64,000 bases of DNA, taken from NCBI RefSeq assembly GCF_003384935.1, contig NZ_QTTQ01000012.1:62001-126000 (forward strand), given 5' to 3'. The position numbers and the translations under genes are program-made. The stretch's first letter is position 1; each line of letters opens with the position of its first letter. Origin of the DNA: Lutibacter oceani (GTDB lineage Bacteria > Bacteroidota > Bacteroidia > Flavobacteriales > Flavobacteriaceae). Of this stretch, positions 1 through 8,053 are shown piece by piece. Under the pieces are notes generated by a model that was not told the DNA's origin, searched no databases, and was given only the letters and a program-made list of their open reading frames with translations.

Positions 1-1
1 T

Positions 2-160
2 GAAAAATTTTTCGGAGCAACATTTACCAGTCACGCAGGAAATACTGAACTTGAAAATCAAATAATAAAAGGTTTATCTGCTAAAGAAATACACCTTTCT
101 TGGCAACCAAAAATTGAAGTATTTAAAAAAATAAGAGCAAAATATTTAATCTATAAATAA
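2..160 (+). CDS. C-terminal fragment of an unidentified protein
   Basis: An open frame runs in from the left edge of the window and ends at a TAA at 158-160, giving 52 C-terminal residues with a basic, aromatic end (…RAKYLIYK). No start is visible, so this is the 3' part of a gene that begins outside the window. I do not recognise the family. It converges on the GH32 gene, with only 6 bases between the two stops, so it is on the opposite strand from the sugar operon. Whether it belongs to the same fructan or sucrose locus cannot be told from this piece. Confidence 0.55.
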   Translation, partial: EKFFGATFTSHAGNTELENQIIKGLSAKEIHLSWQPKIEVFKKIRAKYLIYK

Positions 161-166
161 ACTTTT

Positions 167-1687
167 TCAATTATCAAAAATTAAATCAATTGGATAAATT
201 GTTACTAATTCAATATCTCCAAAATTGTTAACACTCTTATATGTTTCTGTTGGAAAAACTAAATCAGTTATTACAAGTTCTCCATCATTTACAAATATTT
301 CAACAGAAGATTTATCAAAATAAATTTGTACTTTTTTAATAATAATTCCATTTAATGGTGCCTTATGTTTTGCTTCAAAAACATCATTAAAGGAACTGTT
401 TCCTGCTAATCTTCTATCAACAACTAAATTATTATCCGTTATAGAAATCTCTAAAAATTCATTTAAAGTATTAGCTAATTTTACACTAAATGTATCGGAT
501 TTAATTTTATCAAACTCTAACAAGTAAGATTCATTTAAAACTTCAAACTTCTTTTCTGTTTTTACAATTCCATTCAATAAAATATTTTGAAGTTCTTTTA
601 CCGGCTTACTGGTTACAAAATATCCATTTTTAGTTTCATTTAATTTCAATTCTCTAGGAATAGTCATTGCACTTCTCCAAGTATAGGTTGGCACTTCTCT
701 AGCATATTGCCAATTACTAAGCCACCCCATAAATAACCTTCTTCCATCATTTTCAGGAATATCACTAAATGTTACACCTGCATAATTATCTGCACCATAA
801 TCTAGCCATTTTGTTTCGTTTCCGGCGGTTGTAAACATATTACCATCAAAATCTCCAATAAAGTATTGAGTTGCAGAACCTCCTTGCGGACCTCCTGGAT
901 TAATACTAAGTAATAAAACCCATTTTGATACACCATTTTGGTCAGTTAAAGAAAATAAATCAGGACATTCCCAAACACCATCGTGATTCCCTTTTTCTGA
1001 ACCAAATTTACTTTCATACTCCCATTTTTTTAAATCTTTTGAACTATAAAATTCTACATGGTCTTTAACTGCTAAAGTCATAATCCACTTTTTGCTTTTT
1101 TCAAACCACATTACTTTAGGGTCTCTAAAATCTTTAATTCCAGGGTTTTTGATAACCGGATTATCCTTATATTTTGTCCAAGTACGCCCTTTGTCTAAAC
1201 TATATGCAATTCCTTGTGTTTGAAAATCAATTGCACCGCTTCTTTCCCCTTCCATATTATGGTAGGTAAAAATAGCAACCATCGGAGGATTTTCAAGAGT
1301 TCCAAAACCTGAGGTATTATTCCAATCAATTACAGCACTTCCACTAAAAATATAGCCTAAATTGTCTGGATATAATGCTATTGGTAAATGTTTCCAATGT
1401 AACATATCATTTGAAACTGCATGTCCCCAATGCATTGGCCCCCAAACATTATCATCTGGATAATATTGATAAAAAAGATGATATTCACCTTTATAAAAAA
1501 CCATCCCGTTAGGATCGTTCATCCAGCCTTTTTTTGGCGTAAAATGAAAGTTCGGTCTGTATTGCTCTCCTGTAATTGAGTCTTTTAAAATAGCTGTTTT
1601 TAAATTTACTTTTTCTGATTTTTCATTACATCCTAGAAGAAAAATTATGAAAAATAATACTATAAATTTTAATGCAATTATTCTCAT
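167..1687 (-). CDS. GH32 fructan hydrolase (levanase/invertase-like lipoprotein)
   Basis: A 506-residue glycoside hydrolase family 32 protein, which cleaves terminal or internal beta-fructosyl links in sucrose, levan or inulin. The three family motifs are present: WMNDPNG at residues 55-61 (nucleophile Asp58), FRDP at 187-190 (transition-state Asp189) and WECPD at 239-243 (acid/base Glu240). The five-bladed propeller is followed by the usual beta-sandwich. The N-terminus is hydrophobic and ends in LLGC with Cys at 20, so it is probably a lipoprotein on the cell envelope. Its start lies 7 bases after the stop of the sugar porter upstream, so the two are co-transcribed. Exact substrate (sucrose, levan or inulin) is not decided by sequence. 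Confidence 0.92.
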   Translation of the reverse strand: MRIIALKFIVLFFIIFLLGCNEKSEKVNLKTAILKDSITGEQYRPNFHFTPKKGWMNDPNGMVFYKGEYHLFYQYYPDDNVWGPMHWGHAVSNDMLHWKHLPIALYPDNLGYIFSGSAVIDWNNTSGFGTLENPPMVAIFTYHNMEGERSGAIDFQTQGIAYSLDKGRTWTKYKDNPVIKNPGIKDFRDPKVMWFEKSKKWIMTLAVKDHVEFYSSKDLKKWEYESKFGSEKGNHDGVWECPDLFSLTDQNGVSKWVLLLSINPGGPQGGSATQYFIGDFDGNMFTTAGNETKWLDYGADNYAGVTFSDIPENDGRRLFMGWLSNWQYAREVPTYTWRSAMTIPRELKLNETKNGYFVTSKPVKELQNILLNGIVKTEKKFEVLNESYLLEFDKIKSDTFSVKLANTLNEFLEISITDNNLVVDRRLAGNSSFNDVFEAKHKAPLNGIIIKKVQIYFDKSSVEIFVNDGELVITDLVFPTETYKSVNNFGDIELVTIYPIDLIFDN

Positions 1688-1694
1688 AAAAATT

Positions 1695-3011
1695 TTATTG
1701 TCTGGTTAGTTTTTTACTTAAATCTTCCAAACTTATACCTTTCGTTTCAGGCATTACAAAAATTACAAATAGTAATTGAAAAACCATCATTATTGCAAAA
1801 ACTAAAAATACAACTCCAGCCCCAATTGTAGAAAATAACATTGGAACCATTGAAGGTATTATGGCAGCCAATACCCAATGTGTTGAAGTTCCAAATGATT
1901 GCCCACTAGCACGCAAATGATTTGGAAAAATTTCTGAAATAAACACCCAAATTATAGCTCCCTGACCTATAGCATGTGAAGCAATAAACATAAACAAAAA
2001 TATAGGCACCGCCATTCCTTCCCAATTTAAGAAAAAGGCTGCAGATACTAATCCTAGTGATATTATGTACCCTATTGAACCAATATACATAAGTATTCTT
2101 CTTCCAAGTTTATCAATTAAAAAAACACCAAATAAAGTAAAAATTAAATTTGTAATACCAATTCCAATACTACTAAGCAACGCTGTGCTTTCTCCAAGTC
2201 CTGCTTCCTCAAATATTCTTGGAGCATAGTATAAAAATGCATTTATTCCGGAAAGTTGATTAAAAAAGGCTATAAAAAATGCAAGCATTAACGGAAATCG
2301 GTATTTTTTTATAAAAATGGTTTCACCAGGTAAGTCTCTATCATTTTCTTCCTTAATCTCAGAAAGAATTTCTTCAACATTTTCGTCAGGATTAATTATT
2401 TCTAGCACTTCCTTTGCTTCTAAAATTCTATTTTTTGAAATAAGCCATCTTGGACTTTTAGGAACATAAAAGATAAGAATCGTATAAATAATAGCTGGTA
2501 AGGCTTCAATTCCTATCATCCAACGCCAAGCATTTTCACCTATATTTCTTAATAAATAATTAGACATAAATGCTATTAAAATACCTAATACAATATTAAA
2601 CTGGTAAAGTGCTACCAAACGCCCCCTATCTTTTGCCGGAGCTATTTCTGAAACATAAGCAGGTGCAGCAATAGTTGAAGCTCCAACACCTAAACCTCCT
2701 AAAAACCTAAAAAAAGCAAAACTCCAAGGGTCGTTTACTAAAGAAGATCCTATTGCTGAAACCACATAAAATACCCCAATAATTATTAATGTATTTTTTC
2801 TTCCTATTTTATTTGTAGGAATACCACCAAACATTGCACCAACAACTGTTCCCCATAATGCCATTGCCATAACTACAGAACCATGAAAAGCATCAGAAGA
2901 ACCCCATAATAATTGTAGTTTTTTATCCGCTCCAGAAATTACAACAGTATCAAACCCAAAAAGAAAACCTGCTAAAGCAGCAACAATTGACCATCTTAAA
3001 ATTTTATTCAT
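1695..3011 (-). CDS. Sugar porter, major facilitator superfamily
   Basis: A 438-residue, 12-helix inner-membrane transporter of the MFS sugar porter family (relatives XylE, GalP, glucose/fructose facilitators). Diagnostic motifs are visible: GRK after helix 2, PKSPRWL in the central loop (residues 184-190), GRR after helix 8 and PETKG near the C-terminus. It is the first gene of a two-gene leftward operon with the GH32 enzyme, so the likely cargo is fructose, sucrose or glucose released by that enzyme. The 160-base region upstream holds a small perfect palindrome that might be an operator. Confidence 0.9.
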   Translation of the reverse strand: MNKILRWSIVAALAGFLFGFDTVVISGADKKLQLLWGSSDAFHGSVVMAMALWGTVVGAMFGGIPTNKIGRKNTLIIIGVFYVVSAIGSSLVNDPWSFAFFRFLGGLGVGASTIAAPAYVSEIAPAKDRGRLVALYQFNIVLGILIAFMSNYLLRNIGENAWRWMIGIEALPAIIYTILIFYVPKSPRWLISKNRILEAKEVLEIINPDENVEEILSEIKEENDRDLPGETIFIKKYRFPLMLAFFIAFFNQLSGINAFLYYAPRIFEEAGLGESTALLSSIGIGITNLIFTLFGVFLIDKLGRRILMYIGSIGYIISLGLVSAAFFLNWEGMAVPIFLFMFIASHAIGQGAIIWVFISEIFPNHLRASGQSFGTSTHWVLAAIIPSMVPMLFSTIGAGVVFLVFAIMMVFQLLFVIFVMPETKGISLEDLSKKLTRQ

Positions 3012-3127
3012 AAAATATATTTTTAAATACTTAACCTAATAGTTTTAAAGTAATTTAAATGTAATAATTTAAAATAAGCATTTAGTTGTTAAAATAAAAA
3101 AACAACACATATAAGTGTGCAAAATCG

Positions 3128-3137
3128 TTTTCGAAAA
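3128..3137. promoter_or_regulatory. Candidate operator palindrome upstream of the sugar operon
   Basis: TTTTCGAAAA is a perfect 10-base palindrome about 115 bases upstream of the porter start, in the only intergenic space of this operon. A second imperfect palindrome (CACATATAAGTGTG) lies just to its left. LacI-type operators have a CG-centred palindrome, and sugar operons of this kind are often controlled by LacI or AraC regulators, but no regulator gene is in view. This is a guess from symmetry and position. Confidence 0.25.
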
Positions 3138-3170
3138 TTAAAATTATTTTTTTTAGGTAAAAAAAAGTAA

Positions 3171-3677
3171 TTACTTAATAGGTAACTTATCCTTTAATGC
3201 TTCAACAATATTAAAGGCAGCTGGACAAATCTCCGTGTTTTTCATTGTTAAATCTGTTATTTGAATAAATTTTCGTCTATCAGTATGCGGATATTCACTG
3301 CATGCTTTAGGTCTAACATCATAAATAAAACAAGTATTATCGGTTAAATCTAAAAAAGTACATGGTGCAGTTTTTAACACGTAAAAATCATCCGAATCCC
3401 TATCTAAATATTGAGATATAAAATCAACAACCTTCATTTTTAAATGCTTGGAAATACGCTCGATATCTTTATTAGTAAAAATAGGACTTGTAGTTTTACA
3501 ACAATTTCCACAAGTTAAACAGTCTGTTTTTTCAAACTCTTTGGTGTGCAAATGCTGCATAATAACATCTAGATTTTTAGGTGTTCTCTTTTTTAATTTT
3601 TGAAAATACTTTTTACTTTCTAAGTGCTTTTCTTTCGCTAATTCTGGCAACTCCTTTAAAAACTCATCCATACTCAT
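3171..3677 (-). CDS. YkgJ-family cysteine-cluster protein
   Basis: A 168-residue protein with the YkgJ (zinc/iron-chelating) cysteine pattern: CLTCGNCC at about residues 54-61, then single cysteines in APCTFLD, NTCFIYDVRPKAC and EICPAAF. The family binds a metal or a Fe-S cluster, but its reaction is not known. The N-terminal 40 residues are charged and helical. A TAnnTTTG box at 3688-3695 (minus strand) fits either this Met or the Met two codons later. It is divergent from argS and shares its short intergenic region. Confidence 0.85.
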   Translation of the reverse strand: MSMDEFLKELPELAKEKHLESKKYFQKLKKRTPKNLDVIMQHLHTKEFEKTDCLTCGNCCKTTSPIFTNKDIERISKHLKMKVVDFISQYLDRDSDDFYVLKTAPCTFLDLTDNTCFIYDVRPKACSEYPHTDRRKFIQITDLTMKNTEICPAAFNIVEALKDKLPIK

Positions 3678-3687
3678 AATTTATCAG

Positions 3688-3695
3688 CAAAAATA
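3688..3695 (-). promoter_or_regulatory. -7 promoter box for the YkgJ gene
   Basis: On the minus strand this reads TATTTTTG, a match to the Bacteroidota -7 consensus TAnnTTTG, 11 bases ahead of the start codon. It faces away from the argS promoter at 3720-3727. Confidence 0.6.
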
Positions 3696-3719
3696 CAATT
3701 TAAACTTTTAAAAATTATG

Positions 3720-3727
3720 TACTTTTG
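3720..3727 (+). promoter_or_regulatory. -7 promoter box for argS
   Basis: TACTTTTG matches TAnnTTTG and lies 24 bases ahead of the argS ATG. Together with 3688-3695 it makes a compact divergent promoter pair. Confidence 0.65.
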
Positions 3728-3751
3728 CACTTCGTAAGATTTTAAAAAAAT

Positions 3752-5521
3752 ATGCAACAAAAATTAGAAACAGCAGTAAAAAAAGGGTTTGAAGAAATAT
3801 ATCAAACTAAAATTGAATCAGTTGAATTTCAAGCCACTAGAAAAGATTTTGAAGGTGATATTACAATTGTAATTTTTGCATTTTTACGTTATGTTAAAGG
3901 AAATCCTATTGAAATTGGTACAAAGCTTGGAACATATCTAAAAGAAAATGTATTAGAAATTGCCGATTTTAACGTTGTAAAAGGTTTTCTAAACCTTATT
4001 ATTTCTGATACTTTTTTTATAAATGATTTTAACTCAATCTATAAAATAAACAACTTCGGAATTGTAGCACCTAAAGAAAATGAAAAAGCGGTTATGGTTG
4101 AATATTCTTCACCTAACACAAACAAACCATTGCATTTAGGACATATTCGCAATAATTTATTAGGCTATTCAGTTGCTGAAATTATAAAAGCTTCAGGAAA
4201 AAAAGTATACAAAACGCAAATTATTAACGATCGCGGAATTCATATTTGTAAAAGTATGCTGGCTTGGCAACGTTTTGGAAATGGAGAAACTCCTGAAAGT
4301 ACAGGCTTAAAAGGTGATAAATTAGTTGGTAATTATTATGTTGCCTTTGATAAAGCCTATAAAGAAGAAATTTCTCAACTTATTTCTGAAGGTAAAACTG
4401 CTGAAGAAGCAAAAAAACAAGCACCAATTTTACTTGAGGCTCAAGAAATGCTTTTAAAATGGGAAGCAGGTGATAAAGAAGTTGTTGATTTATGGAAAAC
4501 AATGAACCAATGGGTTTATGATGGTTTTGATCAAACATATAAAGAATTAGGAGTAGATTTTGATAAAAATTATTATGAAAGTAACACCTATTTATTAGGA
4601 AAAGATGTTGTTACTGATGGATTGAAAAAAGGTGTTTTTTATAAAAAAGAAGATGGTTCAGTTTGGATAGATTTAACTAAAGAAGGCCTTGATGAAAAAA
4701 TTGTATTACGTTCTGATGGTACTGCCGTTTATATGACACAAGATATTGGTACAGCAATTGAACGCTTTAAAGATTTTGATTTAAGTGAGCTTGTATATAC
4801 CGTTGGAAATGAGCAAGATTACCATTTTAAGGTATTATTTTTAATACTTGATAAACTAGGTTTTGAATGGGCTAAAAACTTATATCATTTATCATACGGA
4901 ATGGTAGATTTACCAAGTGGTAAAATGAAATCGAGAGAAGGTACTGTTGTTGATGCTGATGATTTAATGTTAGAAATGACCAATACAGCTAGAGCTATTT
5001 CTCAAGAATTAGGCAAATTAGAAGGTTATTCAAACGAAGAAAAAGAATTACTTTACAAAACCATTGGTTTAGGTGCTCTTAAATATTATATTTTAAAAGT
5101 TGATCCTAAAAAACGAATTTTATTCGATCCTGAAGAATCTGTAGATTTTGCAGGTAATACAGGTCCTTTTATTCAGTATACATATGCTCGAATTCAATCT
5201 ATTTTAAGAAAAGCTACTTTTAATTATAATCAAAAAATAACTGATATTAAATTAGATGAAAAGGAAAAAGAATTGATTAAACAAATTCAATTATTCCCAG
5301 AAATAATTCAAAATGCAGCTCAAAATCACAGTCCTGCAATAATTGCAAATTACACCTACGATTTAGTGAAAGTTTACAATTCATTTTATCAAACTGTGCC
5401 AATTTTAGGATGTGAAAACCAACAAGAAAAAATATTTAGAACTCAGTTATCATTCAAAGTTGCTGAAATAATAAAAACTGCATTTAAATTATTAGGAATT
5501 AATGTTCCTGATAGAATGTAA
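3752..5521 (+). CDS. argS: Arginyl-tRNA synthetase
   Basis: A 589-residue class I aminoacyl-tRNA synthetase that charges tRNA-Arg. The N-terminal additional domain (about 1-100) is followed by the HIGH signature as HLGH at 128-131, a KMSKS-like loop (GKMKSREGT, about 389-397), and the C-terminal DALR anticodon-binding domain (…SVDFAGNTGPFIQYTYAR onward). Length is normal for the family. The start is supported by a -7 box 24 bases upstream and by alignment of the N-terminus with other ArgS proteins. Confidence 0.97.
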   Translation: MQQKLETAVKKGFEEIYQTKIESVEFQATRKDFEGDITIVIFAFLRYVKGNPIEIGTKLGTYLKENVLEIADFNVVKGFLNLIISDTFFINDFNSIYKINNFGIVAPKENEKAVMVEYSSPNTNKPLHLGHIRNNLLGYSVAEIIKASGKKVYKTQIINDRGIHICKSMLAWQRFGNGETPESTGLKGDKLVGNYYVAFDKAYKEEISQLISEGKTAEEAKKQAPILLEAQEMLLKWEAGDKEVVDLWKTMNQWVYDGFDQTYKELGVDFDKNYYESNTYLLGKDVVTDGLKKGVFYKKEDGSVWIDLTKEGLDEKIVLRSDGTAVYMTQDIGTAIERFKDFDLSELVYTVGNEQDYHFKVLFLILDKLGFEWAKNLYHLSYGMVDLPSGKMKSREGTVVDADDLMLEMTNTARAISQELGKLEGYSNEEKELLYKTIGLGALKYYILKVDPKKRILFDPEESVDFAGNTGPFIQYTYARIQSILRKATFNYNQKITDIKLDEKEKELIKQIQLFPEIIQNAAQNHSPAIIANYTYDLVKVYNSFYQTVPILGCENQQEKIFRTQLSFKVAEIIKTAFKLLGINVPDRM

Positions 5522-5602
5522 TTTTAATAAATTATTGAAGGATTAAAAATTTATAATTCAAATAATTGAGGAATTCATAAACCAATTCAAACAAAAAATA
5601 AT

Positions 5603-5610
5603 TAAATTTG
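5603..5610 (+). promoter_or_regulatory. -7 promoter box for lpdA
   Basis: TAAATTTG matches TAnnTTTG and lies 46 bases ahead of the lpdA ATG in the 135-base gap after argS, so lpdA probably has its own promoter. Confidence 0.55.
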
Positions 5611-5656
5611 CTGTGTAAAAAACCAGCAACTATTTATAAAAATTAAAATTAAAAAC

Positions 5657-7045
5657 ATGAAATACGATATATTAATAATTGGAAGTGGTCCTGGAGGATA
5701 TGTTACAGCTATTAGAGCATCACAACTTGGCTTTAAAGTTGGTGTTGTTGAAAAAGAAAATTTAGGTGGAATTTGCTTAAACTGGGGATGTATTCCAACC
5801 AAAGCCTTATTAAAAAGTGCTCAAGTATATGATTATTTAAAACATGTTGATGAATATGGCCTAAAAGCTGAAGCTATTGACAAAGATTTTGATGCTGTTA
5901 TAAAACGAAGTAGAAATGTTGCTGAAGGAATGAGTAAAGGTGTTCAATTTTTAATGAAAAAAAATAAAATTGATGTTATTGACGGTTTTGGTAAAATTAA
6001 AACTGGTAAAAAAGTTGACGTTACTGATGCAGATGGTAAAGTAACTGAATATAGTGCAGACCATATTATTATTGCAACTGGAGCACGTTCACGTGAGTTA
6101 CCAAACCTACCACAAGACGGTAAAAAAGTTATTGGATACAGACAAGCAATGACTTTACCTACACAACCTAAAAAAATGATTGTTGTTGGTTCTGGTGCAA
6201 TTGGGGTTGAATTTGCTCATTTTTATAATTCAATGGGTACTGAAGTAACTATTGTTGAGTTTTTACCAAACCTAGTTCCTGTTGAAGATATTGATGTTTC
6301 AAAACAATTTGAACGTTCATTCAAAAAATCTGGAGTAAAAGTAATGACTAGCTCATCTGTTGAATCTGTTGATACTTCAGGAAAAGGTGTTAAAGCAGTT
6401 GTTAAAACTAAAAAAGGAGAAGAAATTTTAGAAGCGGATATTTTACTTTCTGCTGTTGGAATAAAATCAAACATTGAAAATATTGGTTTAGAAGATGTTG
6501 GTATTGTTGTTGACAGAGATAAAATATTGGTAAACGATTTTTACCAAACTAACATTCCTGGTTATTATGCTATTGGTGATGTGGTTCCTGGACAAGCATT
6601 AGCGCATGTTGCCTCTGCTGAAGGAATTACTTGTGTTGAAAAAATTGCTGGTTTACATACTGAAAAAGTGGATTATGGAAACGTTCCTGGTTGTACCTAT
6701 GCAACTCCGGAAATTGCAAGTGTTGGTTTAACTGAAGCCCAAGCAAAAGAACAAGGATACGAATTAAAAGTAGGAAAATTTCCTTTCTCAGCTTCAGGAA
6801 AAGCAAAAGCTGCCAGTACTCCTGATGGTTTTGTTAAAGTAATTTTTGATGCAAAATATGGTGAGTGGTTAGGCTGCCATATGATTGGTGCTGGAGTAAC
6901 TGATATGATTGCTGAAGCAGTTTTAGGAAGAAAATTAGAAACTACAGGTCATGAAGTTTTAAAAGCTATTCACCCACACCCAACAATGAGTGAAGCTGTT
7001 ATGGAAGCTGTTGCCGATGCATATGATGAAGTGATTCATTTATAA
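5657..7045 (+). CDS. lpdA: Dihydrolipoyl dehydrogenase (E3)
   Basis: A 462-residue flavoprotein that reoxidises dihydrolipoamide in the pyruvate, 2-oxoglutarate or branched-chain dehydrogenase complexes and in the glycine cleavage system. It starts with the FAD-binding GSGPGG motif (9-14). The redox-active disulphide is C40-C45 in GGICLNWGCIPTK. A second nucleotide-binding GSGAIGVEF motif serves NAD, and the C-terminal HPHPTMSE holds the active-site His of the partner subunit. The E1 and E2 subunits are not neighbours. A clear terminator follows. Confidence 0.95.
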   Translation: MKYDILIIGSGPGGYVTAIRASQLGFKVGVVEKENLGGICLNWGCIPTKALLKSAQVYDYLKHVDEYGLKAEAIDKDFDAVIKRSRNVAEGMSKGVQFLMKKNKIDVIDGFGKIKTGKKVDVTDADGKVTEYSADHIIIATGARSRELPNLPQDGKKVIGYRQAMTLPTQPKKMIVVGSGAIGVEFAHFYNSMGTEVTIVEFLPNLVPVEDIDVSKQFERSFKKSGVKVMTSSSVESVDTSGKGVKAVVKTKKGEEILEADILLSAVGIKSNIENIGLEDVGIVVDRDKILVNDFYQTNIPGYYAIGDVVPGQALAHVASAEGITCVEKIAGLHTEKVDYGNVPGCTYATPEIASVGLTEAQAKEQGYELKVGKFPFSASGKAKAASTPDGFVKVIFDAKYGEWLGCHMIGAGVTDMIAEAVLGRKLETTGHEVLKAIHPHPTMSEAVMEAVADAYDEVIHL

Positions 7046-7067
7046 AATATAAAAAATGACGATTTTT

Positions 7068-7096
7068 AAAATCCGAACATTTTGTTCGGATTTTTT
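7068..7096 (+). terminator. Rho-independent terminator of lpdA
   Basis: A perfect stem (ATCCGAACA at 7071-7079 with TGTTCGGAT at 7083-7091), a three-base loop and a T-run, placed 25 bases after the lpdA stop. Flanking A and T runs extend the stem, so it may work in both directions. Confidence 0.85.
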
Positions 7097-7144
7097 GTTT
7101 AACACAAGAATTTATTTGAAAAAATAGAGAAATATAATTTTTAG

Positions 7145-7152
7145 TATATTTG
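7145..7152 (+). promoter_or_regulatory. -7 promoter box for the Cys/His lipoprotein
   Basis: TATATTTG matches TAnnTTTG and lies 42 bases ahead of the ATG at 7195. Confidence 0.6.
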
Positions 7153-7194
7153 GAATTCCATTTTTGAATTAGAGAAATTTAATTAAGCTTATTT

Positions 7195-7608
7195 ATGAAA
7201 ACATTAAAACTATTTTTATTATGTATCTGTGTTATTTCAATTTCATGTAAAGAAGAAAAACCAAAAAAAGAAATCAAAAGTAAAGTAGCAGTTAAACACT
7301 ATATTTGTCAAAATAAATGTGAAAATAGTGGTTCAGATTCTGAAGATGTTTGTCCAACTTGTAATACTGCATATTTACACAATCAAGCTTTTCATAATGA
7401 TGATTTCTTAAAAAATGGTCCTTTAAAAGTTCCCGACAATACACAAACAAATACTCAAAATACAACTACACCTGCACCTGCACAAAATGCTTCTGGAGTT
7501 TATCATTACACTTGTACCAATGGATGTGTTGGAGGCTCTGGTACTGCAGCAAACTGTAACTCTTGTGGCAATCCTTTAGCCCATAACCAAGCATATCATA
7601 ATAACTAA
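7195..7608 (+). CDS. Lipoprotein with two Cys/His putative metal-binding repeats
   Basis: A 137-residue exported protein: basic start, hydrophobic stretch, then a lipobox with Cys at 18. The mature part has two copies of one module at about residues 37-70 and 103-137. Each contains HY-x-C-x3-C, a Gly/Ser/acidic spacer, C-x2-C and then HNQA[FY]H. The spacing (four Cys and two or three His) suggests a zinc, copper or other metal site, similar in style to small heavy-metal-binding domains next to efflux pumps, but no efflux gene is nearby. A Thr/Asn/Gln/Pro-rich linker joins the modules. It has its own promoter and is followed 20 bases later by a cytoplasmic hypothetical gene. Function unknown. 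Confidence 0.8.
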   Translation: MKTLKLFLLCICVISISCKEEKPKKEIKSKVAVKHYICQNKCENSGSDSEDVCPTCNTAYLHNQAFHNDDFLKNGPLKVPDNTQTNTQNTTTPAPAQNASGVYHYTCTNGCVGGSGTAANCNSCGNPLAHNQAYHNN

Positions 7609-7628
7609 TAATTCACCAAAATTAACAT

Positions 7629-8051
7629 ATGTCATTTTCATTTTCTAAACTATTTAATAAGCCAAAAGATCTACCTTCAACTTTTGAGATAATAGATAAA
7701 ATAGATTTTCAAGGGGGTACTAAATATGCTATAAATGAAACAAACGTGGTTTATGCGGATATTGAAGAGCTTGGTGGTTTTCCCTATTTAAAAACTGTAA
7801 TTATTGGGGAAATTGCTGTAAAAATTAAAAGAACAGGATGTACTGTTGCGTTTAACTTCAATAATGAAATTATTAAATTAAATTCCGATAATACAGCCAT
7901 TGAATCAAATAAAATTAAAAACACCAATGTGTTTTATACTGAAATTGATTTTGAATTAAATGAAGAGGATGCTAAAAAAATAAAATCTAATAAATTAAAA
8001 ACTTTAGAATACGATTTTCAAAATAAAATTGTCCCATTTAATCCAATTTAA
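7629..8051 (+). CDS. Hypothetical protein, beta-rich, cytoplasmic
   Basis: A 140-residue protein without signal peptide or membrane segment. The sequence alternates hydrophobic and polar residues as in a small beta-sandwich or barrel (for example YLKTVIIGEIAVKIKRTG). It lies 20 bases after the Cys/His lipoprotein gene and may share its transcript. I do not recognise the family. It converges on bshC, with two bases between the stops. Confidence 0.7.
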   Translation: MSFSFSKLFNKPKDLPSTFEIIDKIDFQGGTKYAINETNVVYADIEELGGFPYLKTVIIGEIAVKIKRTGCTVAFNFNNEIIKLNSDNTAIESNKIKNTNVFYTEIDFELNEEDAKKIKSNKLKTLEYDFQNKIVPFNPI

Positions 8052-8053
8052 TT

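Noticed and set aside
3128-3137. Treating the small palindrome as a firm LacI operator
   Set aside because: Ten bases of AT-rich symmetry can occur by chance and no regulator gene is in view; kept only as a low-confidence site.
5602-5802. Minus-strand ORF of 66 codons across the start of lpdA
   Set aside because: It overlaps the well-supported lpdA coding start and promoter on the opposite strand and has no family match.
6223-6474. Minus-strand ORF inside lpdA
   Set aside because: Antisense frame within a gene with clear dehydrogenase motifs; codon use is that of a shadow frame.
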